Counted from the stretch's first letter, positions 19,666 through 28,565 are shown. The stretch: 64,000 nt of DNA from Hyphomonadaceae bacterium UKL13-1 (GCA_001602435.1 CP012156.1:2500001-2564000), one strand, 5' to 3'. Made by a program: numbers and translations. Notes: a model not told the origin generated them from the letters alone.

Positions 19666-21207
19666 TCAGCCCACGCGCTTTTTCAGTTCGGCTTCTGGCT
19701 GATCCTGCGGGGCGAGAATGCGTGATAGGCCGTTGAACAATGTGTCTGGCGTCACGGGCTTTGCGATGTGATGGTCAGCGCCCGCTTCGAGGGAGGCCTG
19801 AAGATCTCGCGCCATGGCATTTGCGCTGAGCACCGCAATCGGCGTTTTTTGGGCTTGGGTTTTTTGCTCCAGCGCGCGGATCGCGCGTATTGCGCTAAGC
19901 CCGTCCATTTCGGGCATATGAACATCCATCAGAATGGCGTCAAAGGCTTGGGTCTCAAACGCGCGAACAGCTTCGAGCCCGTTTTCGGCAAAGGTGATCT
20001 GGGCCTGTAGCGGCTCAAGCAGCATGGCCACAACGCGGCGGTTAACGGGATGGTCTTCGGCGACAAGAATGGATGCGCCAATCAGATGGTTTAGATTAGG
20101 TGTCGAGCTTGCAGCTGTCCCCATAATAACGGGCGCGCCAGCGCCCTGGTCACTGCGCTGTATCGCAAGGTCCACCGTGAAGGTGCTACCGCACCCGGGC
20201 TCAGAACGAGCCTCAATCGTGCCGCCCATCATGTGCGCCAACGCCTGACAAATGGCTAAGCCCAGACCCGTGCCACCAAACTGACGGGTGATCGAACCAT
20301 CCACCTGCTCAAATCGGGCAAATAATCGCCCATGCGCCAATCGATCGAACCCGATCCCGGTGTCTGTCACTTCAATGCGAATATTCGGCAAGTCTCCAGA
20401 TGCCGCAATCGGCATGACCTTGACGGAGACTTTGCCTGTATGGGTGAACTTCACGGCGTTTGAGCAAAGATTTGAGACAATCTGGCGAAGACGCATCGCA
20501 TCCCCAACATAGATTCCCCGCGCACCGTCTTCAATTGTCACATCAAAGCTGAGGCCTTTCTCGTCGGCGCGTTCCCGCATCAAAAAGGCCGCTGCCTCAA
20601 CTTCGCTCGCAAGGTCGAAGGCCAAATGTTGTACGTCGAGTTTTCCGGCCTCAATCTTGGAGACATCCAGCAAATCATCGAGCAGCCTTTGAAGGGTCTC
20701 GCCAGAAGCGTGAATGAGGTTTGTCATTTCCCGTTGCTTATCAGGCATGGGGAGCATGGACATGGCCTTTGCAATGCCAACCACACCATTGAGCGGGGTT
20801 CGAATTTCATGGCTGATATTCGCGAGAAAGTCGGTTTTTGCTTGGTTTGCAAGCTCAGCTGCAATTTTGGCATCATTCAGTGCCGAGCGCATGCCGCGTG
20901 TTTTTTCGATTAAGGCAGAGGCAAACAGGATCGATGGAAACCCAACCAGTAGCGGGACGGCCGTGCCCACTAACCCGATCAGCGCGATGATCCCAATTTG
21001 ATGCGTAACATCAAAGAGCCCGATGAATAAAAACCCTAGGGCCATTGAAACGAGACAGCTACTAAGGACGACAATGAACAGCAAAACCGCATGCAAACTA
21101 GGCGTGCTACTCTGTTCAGCCCGATCCAGCAGGCGATTCAACACGCGATGGGGCATGGATGTGGACGTGGTGAGGCTACTAGATGACGCTTGGTCTGTAT
21201 CGCGCAC
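19666..21207 (-). CDS. Orphan hybrid histidine kinase with C-terminal receiver
   Basis: Membrane-bound hybrid kinase of about 513 residues. I chose the GTG at 21207, which has GAAGG seven bases upstream. An ATG at 21156 is possible, and the open frame to 21264 has a cysteine-rich start that looks non-coding. Two to three membrane segments lie within the first 110 residues, with little periplasmic sensor. Then come HisKA with NISHEIRTPLNG, HATPase with NLCSNAVKFTHTG, DTGIGF and GGTGLGLAI, and a receiver with AEDHPVNRR and ILMDVHMPEMDG. The phosphorelay partner is not adjacent. It would signal within the membrane and pass phosphate to an unlinked Hpt protein. Confidence 0.88.
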   Translation of the reverse strand: MRDTDQASSSSLTTSTSMPHRVLNRLLDRAEQSSTPSLHAVLLFIVVLSSCLVSMALGFLFIGLFDVTHQIGIIALIGLVGTAVPLLVGFPSILFASALIEKTRGMRSALNDAKIAAELANQAKTDFLANISHEIRTPLNGVVGIAKAMSMLPMPDKQREMTNLIHASGETLQRLLDDLLDVSKIEAGKLDVQHLAFDLASEVEAAAFLMRERADEKGLSFDVTIEDGARGIYVGDAMRLRQIVSNLCSNAVKFTHTGKVSVKVMPIAASGDLPNIRIEVTDTGIGFDRLAHGRLFARFEQVDGSITRQFGGTGLGLAICQALAHMMGGTIEARSEPGCGSTFTVDLAIQRSDQGAGAPVIMGTAASSTPNLNHLIGASILVAEDHPVNRRVVAMLLEPLQAQITFAENGLEAVRAFETQAFDAILMDVHMPEMDGLSAIRAIRALEQKTQAQKTPIAVLSANAMARDLQASLEAGADHHIAKPVTPDTLFNGLSRILAPQDQPEAELKKRVG

Positions 21208-21701
21208 GCAATCACCTTCAAATCCCAAAGCGCACACACGAGTTAACTCGCAAGTACGGCACACTACACTTCAAAAAAAGTATGCACACATAAAGGTTTC
21301 GATTTGGAAAAATAAATCCAGTTGAACTTAGTCAAATGTGGCAAGCGCTCGAGACAGAGAAAGCACGACGCTGTGCTGTCATTCAACCATTTAACTTAGA
21401 ACAACCTCAATCTGCGCACGGCGTTCTTTGGAATCTTTCGACGCTGGGTCACTTGACCCGATATATTGGTGTTAAACGTTGGCGGTTGAGGGATGGTGCA
21501 GTCTCTCAAGACTGCGCCCTAGGGCGCGCAGCGCGCTATTAGACCTTGCGGTTTCTGGTGGGAAAAAGGAGCCAAAGCGGCCCAACGATCGGTAGCAGAG
21601 AAGTCTGTAATCGGTGCATTGACAAGTCACCTATCAAAAGTAAGACTACTGCCAATAGAACATTTAATCTAAGTCTATCGAGATGTGTTGAGGCGAGTAC
21701 T
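21208..21701. other. Intergenic stretch between the kinase and the PQQ lipoprotein
   Basis: About 494 bp with AT-rich promoter-like DNA near 21260-21330 and a GC-rich hairpin at about 21494-21520 (stem GCAGTCT/AGACTGC, then GCGCCCTAGGGCGC). I see no convincing gene. Confidence 0.45.
21494..21535. repeat. REP-like double palindrome
   Basis: A GCAGTCT-CTCA-AGACTGC hairpin directly followed by a GCGCCCTAGGGCGC palindrome. The layout (hairpin then GC-rich palindrome) is like the element at 16542-16580. It lacks a T-run, so it is not an obvious terminator. Confidence 0.45.
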
Positions 21702-23267
21702 ATGAGATCCAAATTTATTATCGTGTCATGCCTGTTTCTTATTAGTTGTGGCGGTGGCGGTGGCGGTGGAGTTCCTGTGCCGGTTGTACCGGCACCACCT
21801 CCCATACCAACCTTGGGCGTTACTTTGGTCCCCAGTGCTAGCACATTAAATGTGACCGAGGACTCGACTGTCGGAACATTTAAGATTGATGCGACCTATA
21901 CGGGCGACTCTACGGATCCAATTGTCCCAGTCTTAGCCCTTGATAACAATCTTCTCCAAATTGAAGGCGCGATCACCCAGTCGGGAAAGACGTTTAGCGC
22001 GACCCTTAAGTCAAAAGATGGCCTGGCGGTCAAACAACACAAATCCACAGTGCAACTCAGGCTTTGCAAAGAAGCGGGCTGCACCACGGTATATCCCGGA
22101 TCAACAGCGAGTTTTGAGCATACAATCGAGGTTAGCCTTTCCAATTGGACGACGCGCCAACGAAATGCTGCGCACAATGGATATGTTCGCCTAACTCTGG
22201 ACCCAACTAAGTTTTCAAAATCGTGGGAATATATTTCGCCGACCGCCGTTTCAATTGAACCGATAGCCGCGCAAGCCGGTAGCGTGTTTACGACGGTACG
22301 TAACAACGACGGCTCAACCAGTTCTCTTGCCTTGAATGGCAATAGCGGGGCTCAGCTCTGGCGCTATAATTTTGGAAATATTCACAGTGCTAGCGGCCCG
22401 GCAATCGTCGGCAATCAACTGATTTTCAGCACAATGCAGACGTCATCAACCAACAACCAAATGACCGTCCTAAATGCATCAACTGGGCAGTTTGCGCGCA
22501 ATTTTGTATTTGCATCTCAATGGTCTACCTTTGCCCAACCAACTCCAAGCGGTGACAGCGCCTATATTGCCTCTGGCTACTATGGAAACGTCGTCTATGG
22601 TTATGACCTCAAAGCTGGCAGAGCCATGTTTGAAGTCAATGGTTCAGGCGGGAAAACATGGGACGGTCAAACGCCAGCCGTTGATAGCAAATACATCTAT
22701 TATTACTCTGGAAACTTAGATGTTTTTGACCGTACGACGGGTGCGCTGGTTAAAAGCATTCCTGATCCATTTTGGACTTGGAATGGCTATTCCTATGGCG
22801 GCACGCCAATGATTAGTTCGGACAATAATGTGATTGCGTTTTCGGGCAATGGGCAAGGTACTTACAATGTCTCATTTCCACTCGTGAATTTTAACATCCA
22901 AACGGGTGTTCACAGATGGCGGACTACCGAAAGATACGACGGCCACCCAGCTGCAGCTAAGGGTGTTATCTATGCCTGGAGTAACGAATTTGGGCAGCTT
23001 TCAGCAATTGAAGAAGCAACAGGGAAAATACTTTGGGCTTGGCCCTTACCTGGGGGCCAGCAATTTTTCGGCAACATCATTGTAACTGAGAATTTGCTCT
23101 TCCTCAGCACGACGTCGGGCATTTACGCGATTGATCTGACGGGTACTCGTCAAACGGTGTGGACGGCCCCAACACCGGGATGGATTGCCATCACGCCAGA
23201 CGCAAAATTAGTCGTGAACAGCTACAACCTTAGTCCGGTGAAACTGACTAGCTATTCCTTGCGCTAA
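21702..23267 (+). CDS. PQQ-type beta-propeller lipoprotein
   Basis: Predicted lipoprotein of 521 residues. The ATG at 21702 starts a short signal with lipobox LISC, acylated cysteine at 16. It is followed by a run of seven glycines and a Pro/Val-rich linker, so the protein is probably tethered flexibly to a membrane. A domain of about 140 residues (LNVTEDSTVGTFKID onwards) looks like an immunoglobulin-type or cadherin-like sandwich. From about residue 165 repeated blades appear, of the kind LNGNSGAQLWRYNFG, LNASTGQFARNF, FDRTTGALVKSI and IEEATGKILWAWPLPGG, which are PQQ/BamB-like propeller repeats. No enzyme residues are evident, so a scaffolding role or binding of protein or polysaccharide is possible. 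It lies just outside the island. Confidence 0.8.
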   Translation: MRSKFIIVSCLFLISCGGGGGGGVPVPVVPAPPPIPTLGVTLVPSASTLNVTEDSTVGTFKIDATYTGDSTDPIVPVLALDNNLLQIEGAITQSGKTFSATLKSKDGLAVKQHKSTVQLRLCKEAGCTTVYPGSTASFEHTIEVSLSNWTTRQRNAAHNGYVRLTLDPTKFSKSWEYISPTAVSIEPIAAQAGSVFTTVRNNDGSTSSLALNGNSGAQLWRYNFGNIHSASGPAIVGNQLIFSTMQTSSTNNQMTVLNASTGQFARNFVFASQWSTFAQPTPSGDSAYIASGYYGNVVYGYDLKAGRAMFEVNGSGGKTWDGQTPAVDSKYIYYYSGNLDVFDRTTGALVKSIPDPFWTWNGYSYGGTPMISSDNNVIAFSGNGQGTYNVSFPLVNFNIQTGVHRWRTTERYDGHPAAAKGVIYAWSNEFGQLSAIEEATGKILWAWPLPGGQQFFGNIIVTENLLFLSTTSGIYAIDLTGTRQTVWTAPTPGWIAITPDAKLVVNSYNLSPVKLTSYSLR

Positions 23268-23570
23268 GACCTCCAGTGGGTCGCACAGAAATGTTTTGCC
23301 TTGCGATCTACTCCGTCGGGTATTGCCATGAATGACTACGCCAATGGCGGGCCTGAGGCACTTCCCCGGCCGCCATCTGGAAGTTCCGACCCTGTCTTAT
23401 GACAAACAGGACAAGGTGAGCGCTTGAGCCTGCGCCTCGCACGTCCTAGGGCCGAGGCACAGGCCCGCTTGCCAAGGTGAGAATCAGAATTGAACCCTGC
23501 TTCAGAAATCTGTGCCCCGAGCCCCCCATTTATCTGAAATCGGGATCGGAGCCTGAACACCTACAATATC
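23268..23570. other. Flank of the left attachment repeat with degenerate homology to 47.99-48.65 kb
   Basis: No gene is convincing. From about 23320 the sequence aligns in patches with the stretch left of the tRNA-Gly gene: shared blocks such as GGAGTTCCGACC-like, AGCCTGCGCCTCGCA and ATCTGTGCCCC, with insertions on the right copy. This suggests an older related element end. Confidence 0.55.
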
Positions 23571-23634
23571 CTGTTTTTATTGTAGTAATTGGAGCGGGCG
23601 ATGGGAATCGAACCCACGACATTCAGCTTGGGAA
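23571..23634 (+). repeat. Left attachment repeat, 64 bp, with partial tRNA-Gly
   Basis: Perfect 64-bp direct repeat of 48655-48718. It contains the 3' half of the tRNA-Gly gene (complement strand) from the acceptor end to the anticodon loop, and the identity stops exactly after the anticodon loop. Typical of integration by a P4-type integrase into a tRNA 3' end. Confidence 0.9.
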
Positions 23635-23888
23635 CCAACCTTAGGTAGTTTCAAAGGGTTTAGATGCGTTTCATTTCGGGAGAAAACTGAGACAAAAATA
23701 TCATTTTTTCAATATGATACTATGTCTTTCCGTTTCGTTGCGTTTCGAACGGTTTCGTATCCAGCTGGCACGATTTGTGCCTGGCTATAGACCGAAAGAC
23801 CTTGGTCAAACTCCATCTGGGCTGAATCTGTCGATGCCTGTTGGACCTGATTTTCGGTCCGACAACATATCGATGGATAGGCTTCACT

Positions 23889-25196
23889 ATGCTGACCGAC
23901 GTAAAAATGAGAGCCCTGCTTGCCGACCCACCAACCACCCGGATGGAGTTGCCAGACGGCTCGATACCGGGTCTCTATCTTCGTGTGGGACCGACGCGCC
24001 ACCCGACCTGGACTTTCCGCTATGTGGTAAAAGGAGCCAATGGAACGACCAGTCGCGGCACCAAATTGGCCGGCCGAAAATTCTATCGGCTGACTTTGGG
24101 AATTTATCCCTATGTGAGCTTGCGGGAGGCGCGGGCTAAAGCAGCCTTGATGATCGCCGATATCGAGCAAGGCATAAATCCCGCTAATGAAATCGAGCGG
24201 CAGGCCGAAGCCGAAACCTCTGCAATCTATACGATCAACATGCTTGCAGACGCTTATATGGAGACACACGTCAGCCCGAGACTGAAAAGTGAACGAACAG
24301 CCAAATGGGTCTTCAAGGAGTTCATTCGGCCCAAGTGGGGCGATCGCTCGCCGGAGGGGATTACCAAGCAAGAGGTCACAAAAGAGCTTGATCGTCTCCT
24401 TTCAAGAAAATCAAAAGCCGCCGCCATCGAGACCCGAAAATGGCTTTCAAGCATGCTGAACTGGGCTGTGGACTCCGGGCGCATCCAGTTCAATCCCCTT
24501 ATCGGCATCAAGGCCCCGGCCAGATTTACTGCACGCGAACGCGTCCTCTCCATGGCCGAAGCACGAGCCGTCTGGGCCGTCGCGGGTGAGATGGGCTATC
24601 CCAGTGGCACCTTGGTCCAGCTACTTATGTTGACGGCTTGTCGACTTCGCGAAATCGCCAGTGTCCAAACTTCTTGGGTGGACACTGTGAACTCCTGCAT
24701 CGTGGTTCCCGGCAAGAGCTACAAGACTGGTGACCTAACCGTGGTCGCTTTGGTTCCCCGCGCGCTCGATATCCTGAACAATCTCCCAAAGCACGAGGAT
24801 GGTGACTTCCTGATCTCTTCAACAAATGGATATCGTCCACTTTACACGGTGACGCCATCTGCGTTGAAAAAGCTAAAAGACGACAGTCAGAAGCGCCTTG
24901 GACGCGTGATGGACCATTGGACCCTGCATGACCTTCGAAGAACTGTCGCGACACACATGGCCCGCTTGAGCGTCGACGAGATCTTGATTGAGCGCGTATT
25001 AGGTCACCGTATCGGTGGCGTGCGAGCGGTATACAATCGTTATCGATATCTGGAAGAAAAGCGCGCTGCCTTAGCACTTTGGACTGTTGAGCTATTGCCG
25101 TCTAGTGGACCAGATGGTGGCTCACGCTACGAGCCCGCCAATGATGATCAGCCTTGGGTTCAAGGAAGTCTGTTTCAAGCTAGTTTTGAGGGTTAG
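23889..25196 (+). CDS. P4-type tyrosine integrase (DUF4102 family)
   Basis: Site-specific recombinase of 435 residues. The ATG at 23889 gives MLTDVKMRALLADPP, a normal start for the family; the frame opens earlier at 23841. The N-terminal arm-binding domain has PGLYLRVGP and RKFYRLTLGIYPYVSLREAR. The core-binding helices follow, then the catalytic residues: arginine in TACRLREIAS, HDLRRT (HxxR), LGHRIGG and the tyrosine nucleophile in VYNRYRY. All appear intact. It is 255 bp from the left attachment repeat and reads into the island. A decayed homologue of its C-terminus lies at 30452-30590. Confidence 0.93.
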   Translation: MLTDVKMRALLADPPTTRMELPDGSIPGLYLRVGPTRHPTWTFRYVVKGANGTTSRGTKLAGRKFYRLTLGIYPYVSLREARAKAALMIADIEQGINPANEIERQAEAETSAIYTINMLADAYMETHVSPRLKSERTAKWVFKEFIRPKWGDRSPEGITKQEVTKELDRLLSRKSKAAAIETRKWLSSMLNWAVDSGRIQFNPLIGIKAPARFTARERVLSMAEARAVWAVAGEMGYPSGTLVQLLMLTACRLREIASVQTSWVDTVNSCIVVPGKSYKTGDLTVVALVPRALDILNNLPKHEDGDFLISSTNGYRPLYTVTPSALKKLKDDSQKRLGRVMDHWTLHDLRRTVATHMARLSVDEILIERVLGHRIGGVRAVYNRYRYLEEKRAALALWTVELLPSSGPDGGSRYEPANDDQPWVQGSLFQASFEG

Positions 25197-25201
25197 ACCG
25201 C

Positions 25202-25465
25202 ATGCAAGCAGCCAGAGTCGCACTCTTATGGGGCTTAGGACTTTTGGCTGAAGCAGCAATCTACGTCTGGATGTCTCATGTTGTTAGTCCAAAAAGACCG
25301 TGTTCATTGTCTCAAATGGGGGTCAAATTGGTTATAGATAGCGGTTTGTTGAGACTGAAAAGTGGCAAATATCTCAAGATTTATCCCGGCTTGCAGCCGC
25401 CCAAGTGCAACCGACGCTTCAACTTTCCGCAAGCAATTTCAACATCTCAATGTTCGACTGATTAG
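25202..25465 (+). CDS. Possible small membrane-anchored protein behind the integrase
   Basis: Open frame of 87 residues starting six bases after the integrase stop, with GAGGG at a fair distance before the ATG. It has one hydrophobic segment near the N-terminus (VALLWGLGLLAEAAIYVWM) and no recognised domain. Position suggests coupling to the integrase, but the tail reads like random sequence and the gene is not preserved behind the relic integrase at 30.6 kb. Weak call. Confidence 0.25.
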   Translation: MQAARVALLWGLGLLAEAAIYVWMSHVVSPKRPCSLSQMGVKLVIDSGLLRLKSGKYLKIYPGLQPPKCNRRFNFPQAISTSQCSTD

Positions 25466-25640
25466 TTCGACCTTTGGTCTGCTTTGCACCAAAGGCTGCC
25501 GTTTAGGTGGGTTGGCGGTTGCTTGAAAGCGGACATTCATGAGAGGTTAAAAGGATAACTCGATCATGCCGAACTTGCAAAGCAGCTTTGGCTGGATTTC
25601 TTGAGTCTAGAGATTGTAATCTTGAATGCATGGCATCCCT

Positions 25641-26144
25641 ATGAATGAACCGCAGGCAGGACTTCCCCCCGCCATCATTTTTGGCGCAGATCAAAGGGTG
25701 ATTGGTACATCGCCTTATCCCTGCCCTTGGTTTGAGTTCAAGCAACGCTTTGCCTTCAATCCTCAAAGGCTCGCTTTGGCGGAAAAGTTTGAAGCATGGG
25801 TGGGCAATCTTCTGGCAATTGTCGCCCCTGAATTCATCTGGATCGGTGGAAGCTATGCTAGCGACAAGCCGGACCCCAAAGACATAGATGCGGTACTCTT
25901 TTATCGCTACCGCCAGCCATTTGCTGACCCCCAATCGCACGCAGGATTCTTAAATGCTAATAATGGACTTCTGTCGCCAGCCGCCGTCAAACGCAATTTT
26001 AGTGTGGATGGCGCGTGTGTCGCATTAAGCATGCCTGTTGAGCGGTTGATCGCCATCAGTGCGGAATGGACAATGATTTTCTCTGGAAATCCCGATGGTA
26101 GTCGGAGAGCATTTTATTGCATCCCTATAGCTTCAATGCTGTAG
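25641..26144 (+). CDS. DUF6932-like protein with nucleotidyltransferase-type motif
   Basis: Soluble protein of about 167 residues. I chose the ATG at 25641 over that at 25626. A central IWIGGSYASDKPDPKDIDAV has the GGS...DxD arrangement of nucleotidyltransferase-fold proteins, and the whole resembles the DUF6932 group that I know from mobile regions. If the fold is active it could transfer a nucleotide to a partner, but no HEPN-type partner is adjacent. It sits alone between the integrase and the toxin gene. An alternative is that it is an immunity protein left from another cassette. Confidence 0.6.
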   Translation: MNEPQAGLPPAIIFGADQRVIGTSPYPCPWFEFKQRFAFNPQRLALAEKFEAWVGNLLAIVAPEFIWIGGSYASDKPDPKDIDAVLFYRYRQPFADPQSHAGFLNANNGLLSPAAVKRNFSVDGACVALSMPVERLIAISAEWTMIFSGNPDGSRRAFYCIPIASML

Positions 26145-26249
26145 GTCATCATAGTTTAAGATTTTCAACTCTAGGATGATTTTTAACCCGGCATTTACTT
26201 TAATTACTTTAAGGTGTTCCAGACGTAACAACACACAGGGGTGATCCCG

Positions 26250-26393
26250 ATGACGACGATCTGGCCGAATGGTTTTGCAGGGGGCGTCGACTGGCGCTCA
26301 TGGAGCGATGGTTTATGACAAACTGCATCTGCAGGTGGGGTAGGACCCGACGCGTCTGGAGAACCTGAAGCGACGGCCCCGGACGCACCGGCT
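26250..26393 (+). pseudogene. In-frame 5' extension of the toxin gene interrupted by a TGA stop
   Basis: An ATG at 26250 with GGGGTGA upstream opens 22 codons ending GGVDWRSWSDGL and hits TGA at 26316-26318. The same frame then stays open (QTASAGGVGPDASGEPEATA...), rich in Ala, Pro and Gly, straight into the toxin ORF at 26394. This looks like the old N-terminus or linker of a longer toxin protein broken by one nonsense codon. A sequencing error is possible. Confidence 0.45.
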
Positions 26394-27503
26394 ATGGTGA
26401 TTACCAATGCACCCCCATCGAACTTGGAGACCTATGCACCTCCGAGTGGCATGCCAAGCGACTTCTTTGATGAGATGGATTTGGCAGCCTACTTCAGTCT
26501 CATTGGCTATGACCCAGCTGCTATTGAAGAGATGAATGCCAACGGGTCCTATCGTTCTGAGCATGATGCATACCAAGCGAACGGTGGGCTGCAATCCCAA
26601 GCCGAAGAAGCGTGGCGTCGCTCGGGCCAGTGGGCGTCAGGAGCTGGGTTCAACGATGCCGGTCGAGAACTATTCCTCAATAACTATATTGATCGCGCCT
26701 ATGGCGTAGACCCTGAGGCAGGCACTTCTCGCAGCGCTGCAAACATGGCCCAGTATCTTTCGATGCTTGAGGGTGCCTTAAACGCAGCCTGGAGCAATCT
26801 GCAAGGAAGTAACGACGATACACGCAAACTGAACAGAGAAACGTTTGACGACTTGGTTTCAAGGATCGAAAGCATTGGGATCAACATTCGTGGCATTATG
26901 AATGGTTCGGCATCTGGTCAATCTTGGCGAGATGCTGCAGAGCCCACTACTGAGCGCATTTTAGTTTCTCAAAGAATTAGTGGGTTCGTTCTTGAGCTGC
27001 CTGGAGGCTCAGATCCATATCAATCCGGCGGAATCGATGGGTTCCTTAACGTCGGGGGTCCATCGGGTGTTAATGACAACGCAAGAAGTCTTGGACGCAT
27101 CAATCTACTAGAACATGAGAAAAATGGCTCCCACACAATCAGCGAGCATGTCGGCAAAAGCCGTGCGTTCCTGATGAGCAGGATGCAACCAATAGAAGGC
27201 CCACAGGCAACTGCTTTCAAGACTAGACATTCAACCTTTTCATCCCTCGAAGCAGCTAATGCGCTTGTTAGCTCGACACTCGCAACTGGCACGGAAATAA
27301 GCCCAAATGTGTTTTATAAGCAATTTGGCACACCAACCGGTACTGCCGCAGTGCGGCGGAATATGGTGCCATTCGTTGCACCTCAGGGTCGGGTTGATAT
27401 TGAGACAGCGTTTGGCGTTACTGTGTTTGTTGTGCGAGACCCTACAATGCCGAATGGAATTCGTATCCATACAGCTTATCCAAGCCCTCCCTTTTCAAAA
27501 TGA
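26394..27503 (+). CDS. Polymorphic toxin with C-terminal bacterial RNase A-like (CdiA-CT) domain
   Basis: Predicted toxin of 369 residues. The N-terminal 220 residues are unrecognised, Ala/Ser-rich and helical, with no signal peptide. The last 130 or so match the pattern I know for the bacterial CdiA-CT RNase A domain: INLLEHEKNGSHTISEHVGKS with the first catalytic-type histidines, a middle STFSSLEAANALVSS, and a C-terminal IRIHTAYPSPP with a third histidine. It would cut RNA in a competitor cell. It overlaps the next gene by four bases, the usual toxin-immunity layout. It lacks a delivery domain, and the frame upstream is cut by a stop codon (26316), so it may be an orphan cassette. Confidence 0.7.
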   Translation: MVITNAPPSNLETYAPPSGMPSDFFDEMDLAAYFSLIGYDPAAIEEMNANGSYRSEHDAYQANGGLQSQAEEAWRRSGQWASGAGFNDAGRELFLNNYIDRAYGVDPEAGTSRSAANMAQYLSMLEGALNAAWSNLQGSNDDTRKLNRETFDDLVSRIESIGINIRGIMNGSASGQSWRDAAEPTTERILVSQRISGFVLELPGGSDPYQSGGIDGFLNVGGPSGVNDNARSLGRINLLEHEKNGSHTISEHVGKSRAFLMSRMQPIEGPQATAFKTRHSTFSSLEAANALVSSTLATGTEISPNVFYKQFGTPTGTAAVRRNMVPFVAPQGRVDIETAFGVTVFVVRDPTMPNGIRIHTAYPSPPFSK

Positions 27504-27814
27504 GCAAACCCATGACAGACTTGACTATACCAAATGCTTGGGCGTTCTTTATGCTAGGCTATATGAACTATTTACCGACCTATGGCACTGTCGATGCAGC
27601 ATTATGCGCATTCAAGCAGACACAAACTGAAGAGGAAAAGACTGAAGTAACAGCTTTTTTGAAATTAGCAGCGCAATCATCTGATGGGGCGCTGAATGCT
27701 GCCCACGCACAATACGAAAAGCTCAACCCCATGATTTCAGGCGACATTCCATATGTCGAACCACTCCTTGGCTTTTATGTCGCATGCTGGGAAGCTTGGC
27801 AGAAGTGCCCTTAG
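27500..27814 (+). CDS. Putative immunity protein of the RNase A-like toxin
   Basis: Small acidic helical protein of 104 residues, overlapping the toxin stop (ATGA at 27500-27503). I do not recognise its family. Order, size and overlap are those of immunity genes next to CdiA-CT-type toxins, and that is the only reason for the call. A start five codons later (MTDLTIPNAW) is also possible. Helix-rich segments include TVDAALCAFKQTQTEEEKTE and VTAFLKLAAQSSDGALNAAHA. Cytoplasmic action is expected, since it should bind the RNase domain in the producing cell. Confidence 0.65.
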   Translation: MSKPMTDLTIPNAWAFFMLGYMNYLPTYGTVDAALCAFKQTQTEEEKTEVTAFLKLAAQSSDGALNAAHAQYEKLNPMISGDIPYVEPLLGFYVACWEAWQKCP

Positions 27815-27859
27815 CAGACCGCCTATCAGTTCCTGCAGCAACGCGCTTCGCGCCGTAGG

Positions 27860-27883
27860 GTGCACTCCGCACGGAATGTACCG
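27860..27883. repeat. REP-like hairpin inside the island
   Basis: GGTGCACTCC, four bases, then GGAATGTACC: the same 5' arm as the element at 16542, with two changes in the 3' arm. This is the only copy of this hairpin family seen inside the island. Confidence 0.45.
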
Positions 27884-28134
27884 TTTGCGTTCGCGGTAAT
27901 CTTGGATTTTGCTTCCACTTGGACAGCCTTTGCCGCAGGCTCTGCCTTCGCAAAGGACGTGCTCGAGTTTGAGCTCGCAGGATATGTTTTCAAGGCAAGC
28001 GGAGCGACCAGTTGAACCGTTACAAGTCATTTGGCTGACATCCGACTCAAATGATTTAAGGATTTGCTTGACCATGGTGCATTCTTTGCGGAACGCACTC
28101 CACGGCGCGACGCGCATTGCTTCACCGATTTCCG

Positions 28135-28328
28135 CTACTCTTCGTCGGGATAAAGGTCCCATTTAAGTAGGGATGCATCGACAACTTCAGACCCCATGAT
28201 TTTTACGAACGCATCCCGCAAGCGGTCCTTGTGTTTTTGCCATTTTGACAGATTTTCTGACGGATTCATGCCATCGGCAAGGAAGAGCCAGTCGACAAAT
28301 TGGTCGGCGGTGACGGGACCACTTTCGT
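28135..28328 (-). pseudogene. C-terminal remnant of an unknown protein
   Basis: Minus-strand frame open for about 63 codons with protein-like composition (GPVTADQFVDWLFLADG, LSKWQKHKDRLRDAF), ending in a normal stop. It is entered from a stop codon without a start codon near its beginning; an ATG lies only inside. A frameshift near 28330 would join it to a further upstream frame. I do not recognise the family. Probably a broken cargo gene. Confidence 0.45.
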
Positions 28329-28435
28329 TCTATCAGGAACAAGAGCTTTGTCGCGTTGATTAAGGCATGATCGGTCGGTGATTGTCGAAATGCTGTTTCT
28401 CAAAAACTTTGGTCGAAGTTCATAAGCCGTGCGTC

Positions 28436-28565
28436 ACATGTGTCTCAGGTGACATTGATCCTTGGCTTGTTTGTACGAGCAATTGGCATTGCTGTCCAAG
28501 TGGATTGGTAATTTGGCCGCATGGCGATCTGTCTTGAGCAAACCATTCTGGTGGCCCTGAACACG
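28436..28565 (+). repeat. Island repeat, degenerate third copy
   Basis: Aligns with part of the repeat at 30120-30425: shared blocks such as TTGGCATTGCTG, AGTGGATTGG-like and GGTGGCCCTGAACA-like. It is too diverged to keep the open frame of the other copies. Confidence 0.55.

Noticed and set aside
23336..23560. Minus-strand frame of 74 codons left of the attachment repeat
   Set aside because: It is made of the degenerate flank repeat; the equivalent frame at the right end is different in length and sequence.
27737..28162. Minus-strand frame of 141 codons downstream of the immunity gene
   Set aside because: It overlaps the immunity gene, has many cysteines and arginines from GC-rich repeats, and includes the hairpin element; likely chance.
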